A stretch of DNA of 64,000 nucleotides from Marivita hallyeonensis (GTDB lineage: Bacteria; Pseudomonadota; Alphaproteobacteria; Rhodobacterales; Rhodobacteraceae). How positions within the stretch are numbered: the first letter of the stretch is position 1; every line of letters begins with the position of its first letter. Both the position numbers and the translations under genes were made by a program. Location of the stretch: NCBI RefSeq assembly GCF_900129875.1, contig NZ_FQXC01000002.1, positions 186,001-250,000 on the forward strand, written 5' to 3'. Positions 1-8,683 of the stretch are shown piece after piece. Under the pieces are notes generated by a model. It saw only the letters and a program-made list of their open reading frames with translations. It was not told the DNA's origin and ran no database searches.

Positions 1-365
1 TTGTCTACATCGCCATCATGATGTGGCGGCACGCCAAGGATCCTTTGCCCGATACCAGTGCGCAACCGCCACGCAGCGCGTTCTCCGCCATCTGGTTCGG
101 TTTTGTCACCTTCGCGTCCAACCCCAAGACTGCCGTCTTTTTCGGCGCCGTCTTCGTGGGTCTGGTCCCCGCCGACACACCGCTTTCCATCCGCGTGCTC
201 TTGCTGGCGATTATCTTCGCGAACGAAACGCTGTGGTACATCCTCGTCGCCCGCATCTTTTCCTTTCAACACGCGCGCAGCGCCTATGGCCGCCTGAAAA
301 CCGGCATCGACCGCGCGTTTGGCGGGTTGATCGCGCTCTTCGGCGTGCGTATCGCCCTGTTCTGA
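1..365 (+). CDS. LysE family translocator, C-terminal part
   Basis: This is the 3' end of an inner-membrane amino-acid exporter of the LysE/RhtB family; the start lies before the window. The visible 120 residues contain the segment [18 protein letters not shown], matching the LysE pattern of an NPK-type motif next to a hydrophobic helix. Two more hydrophobic helices follow, and the protein ends at a TGA at 363-365. Family members export basic or neutral amino acids, but the substrate cannot be read from this piece. The gpt gene follows after 17 bases on the same strand with a GGAGG ribosome site, so the two may be cotranscribed. Confidence 0.8.
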   Translation, partial: VYIAIMMWRHAKDPLPDTSAQPPRSAFSAIWFGFVTFASNPKTAVFFGAVFVGLVPADTPLSIRVLLLAIIFANETLWYILVARIFSFQHARSAYGRLKTGIDRAFGGLIALFGVRIALF

Positions 366-382
366 TCATTCCGGAGGATCCA

Positions 383-886
383 ATGACCGACCGTCTGCCG
401 CATGAAAAAGGCTTCCACGTAAGCTGGGATCAACTGCACCGCGATGCCCGCGCGCTGGCCTGGCGCCTCGACGGCCAAGGCCCCGATGACGGCGCCTGGA
501 AGGCGGTGGTCGCCATCACCCGGGGCGGTATGGCCCCTGCCATGATTGTTGCGCGCGAACTGGACATCCGCATGGTCGATACGATCAGCGTAAAAAGCTA
601 CAACCACCAGACCCAGTCCGAACCACAGGTGATCAAATCCCCCGATATGGACGTGGTCGGTGATGGCACCGGTGTTCTGGTGGTGGACGACCTCGTGGAT
701 ACCGGGCGCACGCTCGAGGTGGTTCGGGCTCATATGCCCAACGCGCATATCGCGACCGTTTACGCCAAACCAAAGGGGCGCCCGCAGGTCCAGACCTTCA
801 TCACCGAGGTCAGCCAGGACACCTGGATCTTCTTCCCCTGGGACATGGCCCTGCAATATGTCGAACCCTACCGGGGCAAAGACTGA
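383..886 (+). CDS. gpt: xanthine-guanine phosphoribosyltransferase
   Basis: This cytoplasmic purine-salvage enzyme transfers phosphoribose from PRPP to xanthine or guanine. The 167-residue product aligns along its length with E. coli Gpt (152 residues). Shared features are an N-terminal [17 protein letters not shown], the segment [10 protein letters not shown], the PRPP loop [13 protein letters not shown], and a C-terminal DTWIFFPWD, the last being typical of Gpt rather than Hpt. The start at 383 is chosen because GGAGG lies six bases upstream; longer reading frames here would overlap the LysE gene. A hairpin repeat element follows the stop codon. Confidence 0.9.
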   Translation: MTDRLPHEKGFHVSWDQLHRDARALAWRLDGQGPDDGAWKAVVAITRGGMAPAMIVARELDIRMVDTISVKSYNHQTQSEPQVIKSPDMDVVGDGTGVLVVDDLVDTGRTLEVVRAHMPNAHIATVYAKPKGRPQVQTFITEVSQDTWIFFPWDMALQYVEPYRGKD

Positions 887-893
887 CCCGCAG

Positions 894-986
894 CTTCTCT
901 GTTTCGCATATACCTCGGGGTGAATTGGCCGAAGGCCAAGAGGGGCAGCGCCCCTGAACCATACCAAACCAGCGCGCCGCAGGCGC
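894..986. repeat. Three-hairpin intergenic repeat, copy 1
   Basis: The element opens with CTTCTCTGTTTC and ATACCTCGGGGTGA. Three small hairpins follow: TTGGCC-GAA-GGCCAA (925-939), AGGGGC-AGC-GCCCCT (941-955) and GCGCC-GCA-GGCGC (974-986). A second copy at 5683-5769 has the same order, with loop and flank differences but intact stems. It lies between gpt and the aminotransferase gene and may act as a terminator or RNA processing site. Similar GC-rich intergenic repeats are, from memory, common in Rhodobacterales genomes. Confidence 0.75.
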
Positions 987-1005
987 ACACTCTGGAGAAC
1001 CCGAC

Positions 1006-2202
1006 ATGACAACGCGGACCCAAGCCACGTTTGCGCCCCCGGTCATGGAAGCCCGCCGCTGGCTCGAAGGCGCGACGTTTCCGGACAACCAGCCGCTGAT
1101 CAATGTCAGCCAGGCCGCCCCGGTCGATCCACCCCCCGCGCCGCTGCGCGACGCGATGGCCGAGGCGTTGACTGAACCCGACACGCATCTTTACGGACCG
1201 GTACTTGGCCTGCCCGCGCTGCGCGAGGAACTCAGCGACCAGTGGTCCGCGCATTACCACGGCACCGTAACCCCGTCGCAGGTCGCCATCACCTCAGGCT
1301 GCAACCAGGCCTTCGCGGCGGTAATCGCGGCCCTGTGCGATCAGGGGGACGAGGTCATCCTGCCGACGCCGTGGTACTTCAATCACAAGATGTGGCTCGA
1401 CATGTCCGGTGTCACCGCGATCGCGCTCAAGACCGGGCCCGACCTGATTCCCGACGCGTCACTGGCAGGGGCGCTCATCACCCCCCGAACCCGCGCCATC
1501 GCTCTGGTGTCACCCAACAACCCGGGCGGCGTGGAATATCCCGCCGACACACTCAAGGCATTCTACGACCTTGCACGCGCAAACGGTCTCAAGCTCATCG
1601 TCGACGAAACTTACCGCGATTTCGACAGCCGTCCGACGCCACCGCACGGCCTGCTCTCCGACGCTGACTGGTCCGATACGCTGATACAGCTCTACTCATT
1701 CTCGAAGGCCTACCGCCTCACCGGTCATCGCGTCGGCGCGATCATCGCCGATCAGGCGCTTCTTGCCGAAGTCGAAAAGTTCCTCGACACCGTCGCCATC
1801 TGCCCGCCGCAACTGGGCCAGAAGGCCGCGCTCTGGGGACTTCGGAACCTGAAAGACTGGCTTGCCGGCGAAAGGGAGGAAATCCTCGACCGGCGCGCGG
1901 CGATCCATGACAACATGCCCCTGCTCGACGACAAGGGATGGCGGCTGATGGGGTGCGGGGCGTATTTCGCGTATCTTGAACATCCTTTCGCCGAAAGCAG
2001 CGCAACACTGGCTCCGAAACTGGTGCGGGAAGCGGGCATCCTCGCCCTGCCCGGCACCATGTTCACCCCCGCCAACGACCCGTCGGGCGCGCGGCAGTTC
2101 CGCATCGCCTTCGCCAATGTCGACCGTGAGGGGATCACAACCCTGTTCACCCGTCTTGCCGCACTGGACTGGCCCCTTGCGAGCCCGACCGCTGCCGCGT
2201 AG
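1006..2202 (+). CDS. PLP-dependent class I/II aminotransferase
   Basis: A 398-residue cytoplasmic fold-type I aminotransferase. Visible landmarks are YGPVLGLPALREELS near residue 63, the substrate/cofactor loop SPNNPGG at 169-175, the pyridine-binding aspartate and tyrosine in VDETYRD (D200, Y203), the Schiff-base lysine in SFSKAYRLTGHRVG (K234), and a C-terminal FRIAF carrying the carboxylate-binding arginine. The sequence resembles aspartate/aromatic aminotransferase-like proteins, but the substrate cannot be assigned. The start at 1006 has GGAG about 9 bases upstream. The next gene (ppiD-like) begins 41 bases downstream on the same strand. Confidence 0.88.
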   Translation: MTTRTQATFAPPVMEARRWLEGATFPDNQPLINVSQAAPVDPPPAPLRDAMAEALTEPDTHLYGPVLGLPALREELSDQWSAHYHGTVTPSQVAITSGCNQAFAAVIAALCDQGDEVILPTPWYFNHKMWLDMSGVTAIALKTGPDLIPDASLAGALITPRTRAIALVSPNNPGGVEYPADTLKAFYDLARANGLKLIVDETYRDFDSRPTPPHGLLSDADWSDTLIQLYSFSKAYRLTGHRVGAIIADQALLAEVEKFLDTVAICPPQLGQKAALWGLRNLKDWLAGEREEILDRRAAIHDNMPLLDDKGWRLMGCGAYFAYLEHPFAESSATLAPKLVREAGILALPGTMFTPANDPSGARQFRIAFANVDREGITTLFTRLAALDWPLASPTAAA

Positions 2203-2243
2203 ACACACGCAAATCAACGGCGAAGAGCAAGGAACACACCGCT

Positions 2244-4088
2244 ATGGCGATGGGCAAAGGCAAACTGTCAAAGACCTTCATCTGGATCCTGATGGGCCTG
2301 CTGTTCGTGGGTCTTGCGGGCTTTGGCGCGACCAGCCTGACCGGCACCGCGCGCTCGGTTGCGACGGTCGGCGAAAAGGAAGTGTCGACCGACGCCTATG
2401 TCACCGCCCTGCGCAACGAGATCAACGCCTTCGCCGCGCAGGCCGGACGCGCCGTTCCCATGTCCGAGGCGCAGGCACTTGGCATTGACCGTCAGGTGCT
2501 GGCGCAACTGATCACGGCGCGCAGTCTCGACAACGAAGCAGCGAGCATCGGCTTGTCTGTCGGCGATGAAGTGGTCGCGGACCAGCTTGCCCAGGTCCCG
2601 TCGTTCCGTGGCAGCGATGGCACATTCAACCGGGAATCCTACCGCTTCGCCCTGCGCAATCAGGGGCTGTCGGAAGCCGAGTTCGAAGAGCAGCTGCGCG
2701 ACGAGACCGCGCGCACCATCCTGCAAAGCGCCCTGATCGCGGGCAACACCCTGCCGGACACCTATATCGATACGCTGCTCGCCTATACCGGCGAAACCCG
2801 GGACTTCACCTGGGCGCGGCTGACCGGATCGGATTTGCAGACCGGCCTGCCCGAGCCGTCCGAGGCCGACCTGCAGGCGTATTACGAAGACAATATCGAT
2901 GCCTATACCCTGCCCGAGCTGCGCGACATCACCTACGCGTGGATCACGCCTGACATGATCGTCGACACCGTCGAAGTCGAAGAGGACACCCTCCGCGCCG
3001 CTTATGACGAACGCTTCGATCAGTTCAACCAACCCGAACGCCGCCTCGTCGAACGTCTCGTCTACAGCGACACCGCCGCGGCCGAGGCGGCGCTGGCGCG
3101 TCTGAATGACGAGTTGCGCTTCGAAGACCTCGTAGACGAACGCGGTCTGGCACTGGACGACGTGGACATGGGCGACGTCACGCAGGACGCGTTGGGCGAC
3201 GCCGGTGACGCGGTCTTCAACGCCGAGGTCGGCGAGGTGGTTGGCCCGCTACCGTCAAACCTTGGACCGGCACTCTTCCGCGTGAACGCCGTGCTCGACG
3301 CGCAGGTGACGACCTTCGAAGACGCCCGCCCAGATCTGCGCGGCGAACTGGCGCTCGATCGCGCGCGCCGCGTGATCGAGGCCCTCGCGCAGACGCTGGA
3401 CGATGAATTGGCCGCTGGCGCCACGCTCGAGGAACTGGCAGAGACCACCGAGGCCGAACTTGGCCAGATCGACTGGTTCCCCGGCGCGGACGGAGCGATC
3501 GCGGCCTATGAAGCCTTTGGCGAAGCCGCCGCGCAACTGACCGAAGGCGATTTCCCCGAGATTCTCCAGCTTGGCGATGGTGGCATCTTTGCCATGCGCC
3601 TGAACCGCATCCAGCCGCCCGCACCGCAGCCGATCGAGGATGTGATCGACCAGGTCCGTCGTGGCTGGGACACGCGCGAGCAAACCGCACAGCTGATGGG
3701 CCTTGCCGAAGGCGTCGCCGCGCAATTGTCGGGCGGTGCGGCCTTCGAAAGTGTCGAACTGACACCGACGACCGAAACCGGCCTTGGCCGAAACGCTCAA
3801 ATCACGGATCTGCCGGCTGATCTGCTCACCGCCGTTTTCGAGATGAACGTCGGGAATGCACGGGCCATCGCGGGCGTTGGTGACGTCATCCTGCTTCGTC
3901 TCGATGCAATCAACCCGGTCGACCGCAGCGATGAAACCATGGATCTGCTGGCGCAGGCCCTGCGCAACCAAGCGTCGAACGACATCGCCGAGGATCTGTT
4001 CCGCGCCTTTGCAACCAGCATCCAGCGCACTGCCGGTGTCGAGGTCAACCAGACCGCGATAAACGCCGTGCACGCCTATATCCAGTAA
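2244..4088 (+). CDS. ppiD: PpiD-like peptidylprolyl isomerase / SurA N-domain chaperone
   Basis: A 614-residue membrane-anchored periplasmic folding factor. It has a short basic N-terminus, one transmembrane helix at about residues 10-32, then a SurA-type N-terminal chaperone domain (LGIDRQVLAQLI; SFRGSDGTFNRESYRFALR is the conserved FNRE region). A divergent PpiC rotamase region follows (about 230-360), and a helical C-terminal part. PpiD proteins sit near the Sec exit and assist newly exported proteins. The start could be 2244 or 2250 (MAMGK); an AGGA-like site precedes 2244. The trpE start lies three bases after the stop, so the two genes are very probably cotranscribed. Confidence 0.88.
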   Translation: MAMGKGKLSKTFIWILMGLLFVGLAGFGATSLTGTARSVATVGEKEVSTDAYVTALRNEINAFAAQAGRAVPMSEAQALGIDRQVLAQLITARSLDNEAASIGLSVGDEVVADQLAQVPSFRGSDGTFNRESYRFALRNQGLSEAEFEEQLRDETARTILQSALIAGNTLPDTYIDTLLAYTGETRDFTWARLTGSDLQTGLPEPSEADLQAYYEDNIDAYTLPELRDITYAWITPDMIVDTVEVEEDTLRAAYDERFDQFNQPERRLVERLVYSDTAAAEAALARLNDELRFEDLVDERGLALDDVDMGDVTQDALGDAGDAVFNAEVGEVVGPLPSNLGPALFRVNAVLDAQVTTFEDARPDLRGELALDRARRVIEALAQTLDDELAAGATLEELAETTEAELGQIDWFPGADGAIAAYEAFGEAAAQLTEGDFPEILQLGDGGIFAMRLNRIQPPAPQPIEDVIDQVRRGWDTREQTAQLMGLAEGVAAQLSGGAAFESVELTPTTETGLGRNAQITDLPADLLTAVFEMNVGNARAIAGVGDVILLRLDAINPVDRSDETMDLLAQALRNQASNDIAEDLFRAFATSIQRTAGVEVNQTAINAVHAYIQ

Positions 4089-4091
4089 CCG

Positions 4092-5606
4092 ATGGCCGTC
4101 CTGATCCCCGAATATGACAGCTTCGCCCGCGCCTATGAGGCGGGTGAAAACCAGGTGGTCTATGCCCGCCTTGCCGCTGACCTCGACACGCCCGTGTCTC
4201 TGATGCTGAAGCTCACCGGCGCGGCCAAGGATGCCTTCGTTCTGGAAAGCGTGACGGGCGGCGAGGTGCGCGGACGCTATTCGATCATCGGGATGAAGCC
4301 CGACATCATCTGGCAGTGCCACGGAACAAAAAGCCGGATCAACCGATCCGCCCGATACGACCCGGACGCCTTCGAAGACCAGAGCGACGACCCGCTGACA
4401 ACACTGCGCGCGCTGATCGCCGAATCGGAGATCGATCTGCCAGCCGACCTGCCCCAGGCCGCAGCCGGCCTGTTCGGCTACCTGGGCTACGACATGATCC
4501 GGCTGGTCGAACACCTGCCCAACGTCAATCCGGACCCGCTCAACCTGCCCGATGCGGTGATGCTGCGCCCCTCGGTCGTGGCGGTTCTGGACGGTGTGAA
4601 AGGCGAGGTCACCGTGGTGTCCCCCGCCTGGGTCAGCGATGGCTTGAACGCGCGTGCCGCCTATGCACAGGCGGCGGAACGGGTCATGGATGCGGTGCGC
4701 GATCTGGAACGCGCCTTGCCCCAGCAGGCGCGGGAAATGGGCGACGCGGCCGATATTGCGCCGCCCGTGTCGAACTTCACGCATGAAGGCTACAAGGCCG
4801 CCGTGGAAACCGCCAAGGATTACATTCGCGCCGGTGACATCTTCCAGGTGGTGCCCGCGCAGCGGTGGACGCAGGACTTTCCACTTCCACCCTTCTCTCT
4901 TTATCGTTCTCTCAGAAGAACTAATCCATCACCTTTCATGTTTTACTTTAACTTTGGCGGCTTTCAGGTCATCGGGGCCAGCCCCGAGATCCTCGTGCGG
5001 GTCTTCGGCAATGAGGTCACCATCCGCCCCATCGCCGGCACCCGCCCGCGCGGCGCGACGCCCGAAGAGGACAACGCGCTCGAAGCGGACCTGCTGACGG
5101 ACGCGAAGGAATGCGCCGAGCATCTCATGCTGCTCGACCTTGGTCGGAACGATGTGGGCCGGGTCGCCAAGATCGGCACCGTGCGCCCCACCGAGAAATT
5201 CATCATCGAACGCTACAGCCACGTGATGCATATCGTTTCGAATGTCGTGGGCGAACTGAGCGACGAGCATGACGCCCTCTCGGCCCTTCTCGCGGGGCTA
5301 CCTGCCGGTACGGTCAGTGGCGCACCGAAAGTGCGCGCGATGGAGATCATCGACGAATTGGAGCCGGAGAAACGCGGCCTTTACGGCGGCGGCGTCGGCT
5401 ATTTCAGCGCGGGCGGCGACATGGACATGTGCATCGCGCTGCGAACCGCCCTGGTGAAGGACAAGAAACTGTACATCCAGGCCGGCGGCGGCGTGGTCTA
5501 TGACAGCGATCCCGAAGCCGAATACCAAGAAACCGTTCACAAATCGAACGCCATCCGCCGCGCCGCCGCCGACGCCGCTCGCTTTACCGGAGACGGCAAC
5601 ACCTAG
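4092..5606 (+). CDS. trpE: anthranilate synthase component I
   Basis: Catalyses chorismate to anthranilate, the first step of tryptophan synthesis, with glutamine-derived ammonia supplied by TrpG. The 504-residue protein has the N-terminal feedback-binding region (LESVTGGEVRGRYSIIG) and the chorismate-binding domain with FQVVPAQRW, RRTNPSPFMFY, GASPEILVR, AGTRPRG, LGRNDVGRV, GTVSGAPKVRAMEIIDELE and the C-terminal GGGVVYDSDPEAEYQET. It directly follows the ppiD-like gene. No trpG, trpD or trpC follows; the gene ends at a hairpin repeat facing sufE. Bases 4878-4958 use AT-rich codons quite unlike the rest of the gene, although the encoded motif is conserved. Confidence 0.95.
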   Translation: MAVLIPEYDSFARAYEAGENQVVYARLAADLDTPVSLMLKLTGAAKDAFVLESVTGGEVRGRYSIIGMKPDIIWQCHGTKSRINRSARYDPDAFEDQSDDPLTTLRALIAESEIDLPADLPQAAAGLFGYLGYDMIRLVEHLPNVNPDPLNLPDAVMLRPSVVAVLDGVKGEVTVVSPAWVSDGLNARAAYAQAAERVMDAVRDLERALPQQAREMGDAADIAPPVSNFTHEGYKAAVETAKDYIRAGDIFQVVPAQRWTQDFPLPPFSLYRSLRRTNPSPFMFYFNFGGFQVIGASPEILVRVFGNEVTIRPIAGTRPRGATPEEDNALEADLLTDAKECAEHLMLLDLGRNDVGRVAKIGTVRPTEKFIIERYSHVMHIVSNVVGELSDEHDALSALLAGLPAGTVSGAPKVRAMEIIDELEPEKRGLYGGGVGYFSAGGDMDMCIALRTALVKDKKLYIQAGGGVVYDSDPEAEYQETVHKSNAIRRAAADAARFTGDGNT

Positions 5607-5682
5607 CGGTTCCGCTAACTCAACGGCCCACAACCACCGTAACTGGAATTCCCGGCGTCGGTTGCCACGCAAGCCCCCGTCA

Positions 5683-5769
5683 CTTCTCTGTTTCCCAAAT
5701 ACCTCGGGGTGAGGCCGCAGGCCGAGGGGCAGCGCCCCTCAAAACCACAACAGAGCGCGCCAAAGGCGC
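5683..5769. repeat. Three-hairpin intergenic repeat, copy 2
   Basis: Same layout as the copy at 894-986: CTTCTCTGTTTC, then ATACCTCGGGGTGA, then hairpins GGCC-GCA-GGCC (5713-5723), GAGGGGC-AGC-GCCCCTC (5724-5740) and GCGCC-AAA-GGCGC (5757-5769). It fills the gap between the convergent trpE and sufE genes and ends six bases before the sufE stop codon. A bidirectional terminator role is plausible. Confidence 0.75.
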
Positions 5770-5774
5770 TCAAT

Positions 5775-6188
5775 TCAACTCGCGGATACTTTCGCGAACC
5801 CCTGCAGCCGCTCGATCATCGCGCGCAATCCGTTCGACCGTTGCGCCGACAGGTGATCGTTCAATCCAAGCCGTCCCAATTCCGCCCGTGCATCGATCGA
5901 GGCCACCTCGGTCGGCGGCAATCCGTTGTAGAGCTTGCGCAAAACGGCAATGAGCCCGTTCACGATCATCGCGTCGCTTTCGCCTTCGAATTGAATCACA
6001 CCGTCTTCGATCTGCGGATGCAACCAGACCTGGCTCGCACAGCCCTCGACCTTGGTGGCGGGCACCTTGAGAGCCTCGGGCAATGGGTCCATCGCCTTGC
6101 CCAGCTCGATCACCATGCGATAGCGGTCTTCCCAGTCGTCAAGATACTCGAAATCCTCGACAATCTCTTCAAATGCGGCGTTGGCCAT
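5775..6188 (-). CDS. sufE: SufE family cysteine desulfuration protein
   Basis: SufE accepts persulfide sulfur from the desulfurase SufS and passes it to the SUF Fe-S scaffold in the cytoplasm. The 137-residue product has the conserved region KVEGCASQVWLHP; Cys50 corresponds to the sulfur-accepting Cys51 of E. coli SufE. The start at 6188 (MANAAFEE) is preferred over an upstream GTG because GGAGA lies 8 bases before it. The gene stands apart from any suf operon in the window, as often happens for sufE in alphaproteobacteria, and it is convergent with trpE. Confidence 0.88.
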   Translation of the reverse strand: MANAAFEEIVEDFEYLDDWEDRYRMVIELGKAMDPLPEALKVPATKVEGCASQVWLHPQIEDGVIQFEGESDAMIVNGLIAVLRKLYNGLPPTEVASIDARAELGRLGLNDHLSAQRSNGLRAMIERLQGFAKVSAS

Positions 6189-6321
6189 GCCTGTCTCCGA
6201 TGTCGAACGCGTCTGCCCGCACACCTAGGCAGACATGGCACAAACGTCCACCCCGGGCTTGGCGCTTTTCAACGGCGGCACAATCGGTTACGTCGGAGAC
6301 ACACAGGCAGGGAACCCGACC

Positions 6322-6837
6322 ATGCGTAAATCCGTGACGCTCCTGATCCTCGCAACGGCGATGCTGACCGGGTGCGCCGCCGTCAGCGAAAGCCGCTTCA
6401 ACCCGTTCAACTGGTTCGGATCAAGCACACCGGACCCCGCCGCGATGAACCCGGCAGAAAGCGAGACCAACCCGCTCATTCCGGCCCGCCGCATTTCCTT
6501 CTTCCGCAACAATCAGCCCGAGGCCTTCGAGGGACGTCCCATCGCCGAGGTCACCGAGCTTCTGGTCGACCGCCGTCCCGGCGGGGCCATCATCCGCGCC
6601 ACCGGCGTGGCAAGCCGGATCGGTCCGTTTGACGTTCGCCTGATTGCCGACGAGGACGCCAGCGATGCGACCACGCTTGTGCTTGATCTGCGGGCCCTGC
6701 AGCAGCCCGGTCCACGCAGCGTTGGTCCACTGGCGCGTCAGGTGACTGTTGCGCGTTGGATCACCGATCAGGACCTGCGCGGCATCCGCACAATCACCGT
6801 GCGCGGCGCGAACAATGCCCGATCAGTGCGGCGCTAA
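6322..6837 (+). CDS. predicted lipoprotein of unknown function
   Basis: A 171-residue protein with a lipoprotein signal: MRKSVTLLILATAMLTGC, lipobox LTGC with Cys18 as the modified residue. The mature part begins with a low-complexity Asn/Pro-rich linker (SRFNPFNWFGSS, PDPAAMNPAES). A compact domain of about 110 residues follows and contains VTELLVDRRPGGAIIRATG. I recognise no catalytic motif. The start at 6322 is chosen because the signal peptide begins there and AGGGA lies upstream; a longer frame from 6235 would bury the signal. It is divergent from sufE and convergent with rnd, ending three bases before it. Confidence 0.75.
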   Translation: MRKSVTLLILATAMLTGCAAVSESRFNPFNWFGSSTPDPAAMNPAESETNPLIPARRISFFRNNQPEAFEGRPIAEVTELLVDRRPGGAIIRATGVASRIGPFDVRLIADEDASDATTLVLDLRALQQPGPRSVGPLARQVTVARWITDQDLRGIRTITVRGANNARSVRR

Positions 6838-6840
6838 GAC

Positions 6841-7998
6841 TCAGATCTCGATGATCTCGACGTGTTTGCCTTTCGCGGTCAGGGCGATCTGACCGTCGCA
6901 CAGGCGAAGCGCGTCCTCACCGAACACCTCCCGCCGCCATCCCCTTAAGGCCGGGATGTCGCGCTTTCCCGCCGCCAGGGCATCCAGCTCCGCCGCGGAG
7001 GCAATAAGCTTGGACGCCACGCCGGACGCCTCTGTCTTCGCCTTCAACAGCACGCGCAACAGATCGGCCAGTGCCGGATTGACCTGCGGCGATTGGCGCG
7101 ACGTGTCGACCTCGGGCAACTGCTCCTTGGGCGTGCTGGCCGCCTTGTGAACGGCTTTCAGGATCCCGTCCGCAATCTCACCCTTGCGCGCCTCACGCAG
7201 CAACAGGCGGGACCGGCCAAGCTCCGCCGTGTCTTTCGGCTTGGTCGAGGCCAGCTCGACCAGCGCATCGTCCTTGAACACGCGATTGCGCGGCACGTTC
7301 CGCTCTTGCGCATAGGTCTCGCGGAACCGCGCGAGTTCCTTGACAAAGGCCAGAAAACGCGGCGCGTTCGACCGCGTCTTGACCCGCTTCCACGCGTTCT
7401 CAGGGTGAGTGACATAGGTGTCGGGCGCCAGAAGCGCGGCGATCTCTTCTTCGACCCATTTGTGGCGGCCCGATTGCTCCAACCGCGTGCGCAAGTGCTC
7501 GTAGATCACGCGAAGATGCGTGACGTCGGCCAGGGCATAGGATTTCTGATTGTCGGACAGTGGCCGCCGCGACCAGTCGGTGAAGCGCGAGGACTTGTCG
7601 AGCGACTCTTTCGCGATCTTGCGTACCAGCGTCTCGTAACCCACCTGCTCGCCGAAACCCGCGACCATGGCCGCGACTTGCGTATCGAAGAGCGGCTCGG
7701 GAATGACGCCATGGTCGATATAGAAGATTTCTAAATCCTGACGGGCCGCGTGGAACACCTTGACCACATCCGGATCGCGGAACAGGTCCAGCAAGGGATC
7801 AAGCGACAACCCATCGACCAGCGGATCGACCAGCACAGCATCACTGTCCCCGTCGCCCTTGAAGGCCAGCTGGATCAGGCACAGCTTGGAATAATAGGTC
7901 CGTTCGCGGAGGAATTCGGTATCGACGGTCACATAAGGGCTTTGCGACGCGCGGTCACAAAATGCCGCGAGTTCCGCCGTAGTCGTCACGATGTGCAT
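6841..7998 (-). CDS. rnd: ribonuclease D
   Basis: A 385-residue 3'-5' exoribonuclease of the DEDDy class that trims tRNA and other stable RNA 3' ends. Exo I is VTVDTEFLRERTYYSKLCLIQLA (D26, E28), the middle motif lies around FHAARQDLEIFY, and Exo III is YALADVTHLRVIYEHL. An HRDC-type helical region follows, including RSRLLLREARKGEIADGI. The length matches the family (about 375-390). It stands alone, with the lipoprotein gene facing its 3' end and purN ending 91 bases upstream. Confidence 0.93.
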   Translation of the reverse strand: MHIVTTTAELAAFCDRASQSPYVTVDTEFLRERTYYSKLCLIQLAFKGDGDSDAVLVDPLVDGLSLDPLLDLFRDPDVVKVFHAARQDLEIFYIDHGVIPEPLFDTQVAAMVAGFGEQVGYETLVRKIAKESLDKSSRFTDWSRRPLSDNQKSYALADVTHLRVIYEHLRTRLEQSGRHKWVEEEIAALLAPDTYVTHPENAWKRVKTRSNAPRFLAFVKELARFRETYAQERNVPRNRVFKDDALVELASTKPKDTAELGRSRLLLREARKGEIADGILKAVHKAASTPKEQLPEVDTSRQSPQVNPALADLLRVLLKAKTEASGVASKLIASAAELDALAAGKRDIPALRGWRREVFGEDALRLCDGQIALTAKGKHVEIIEI

Positions 7999-8089
7999 AA
8001 TTCGGGTCGTTCATTATCGGTTCTTGTTCTTCACCCCGCACCCGATATAGCGGAAATGCGCGGGGTTGAATAGCTCAACTGCGGACCGA

Positions 8090-8683
8090 TCAGGTCAGGT
8101 CAAGCCGCGACCGGTCGCCTTCGGCCACCCGGCGTAGGATTTTCGGATAAAGATCATGCTCTTGCACCAGAACACGCGCGGCCAGCGTTTCGGGCGTGTC
8201 GTCGGGTAACACGGGTACCCGCGCCTGACCCAGAACCTTGCCTCCATCCAGTTCCGCGGTCACTTCATGCACCGAACATCCGGCCTCTGCATCCCCGGCT
8301 TCAATGGCGCGGGCATGTGTGTGCAGACCCTTGTATTTCGGCAAAAGCGACGGATGGATATTGAGCATCTTGCCGTCCCACCGTTGGACAAACCCTTCGG
8401 TCAGGACGCGCATGAACCCGGCAAGGCAAATGATGTCCGGACGCACCTGATCGAGCACCCGGTTCAGCGCCACCTCGAACGCGGCGCGATCCGACCCGAA
8501 CGGCCGATGATCAACGACCGCGGTCGGAATGCCCCGCGCCTGTGCTTTCGCCAGACCGCCCGCATCGGGTTTGTTGGACAAGACAAGCACGGGCCGGGCC
8601 GGGTGATCCCCGGTCATGTCCTCGACCAGCGATACCATGTTGGAACCGCCACCCGAGATCAGGATCGCAACGCGTTTCGTCAA
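8090..8683 (-). CDS. purN: phosphoribosylglycinamide formyltransferase
   Basis: Catalyses the folate-dependent formylation of GAR in purine synthesis. The 197-residue product begins [15 protein letters not shown] and carries the catalytic block [26 protein letters not shown] (the Asn, His, and then Asp in the [11 protein letters not shown] region). The start is a TTG at 8683 that overlaps the purM stop as TTGA. A much longer upstream frame is only an out-of-frame reading of purM. The start/stop overlap suggests translational coupling, which fits two steps of one pathway. Confidence 0.93.
   Translation of the reverse strand: MTKRVAILISGGGSNMVSLVEDMTGDHPARPVLVLSNKPDAGGLAKAQARGIPTAVVDHRPFGSDRAAFEVALNRVLDQVRPDIICLAGFMRVLTEGFVQRWDGKMLNIHPSLLPKYKGLHTHARAIEAGDAEAGCSVHEVTAELDGGKVLGQARVPVLPDDTPETLAARVLVQEHDLYPKILRRVAEGDRSRLDLT

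Noticed and set aside
3255-4784. Long minus-strand frame of 509 codons across ppiD and trpE
   Set aside because: It is antisense to two well-supported genes, has no domain signal, and would need to span both.
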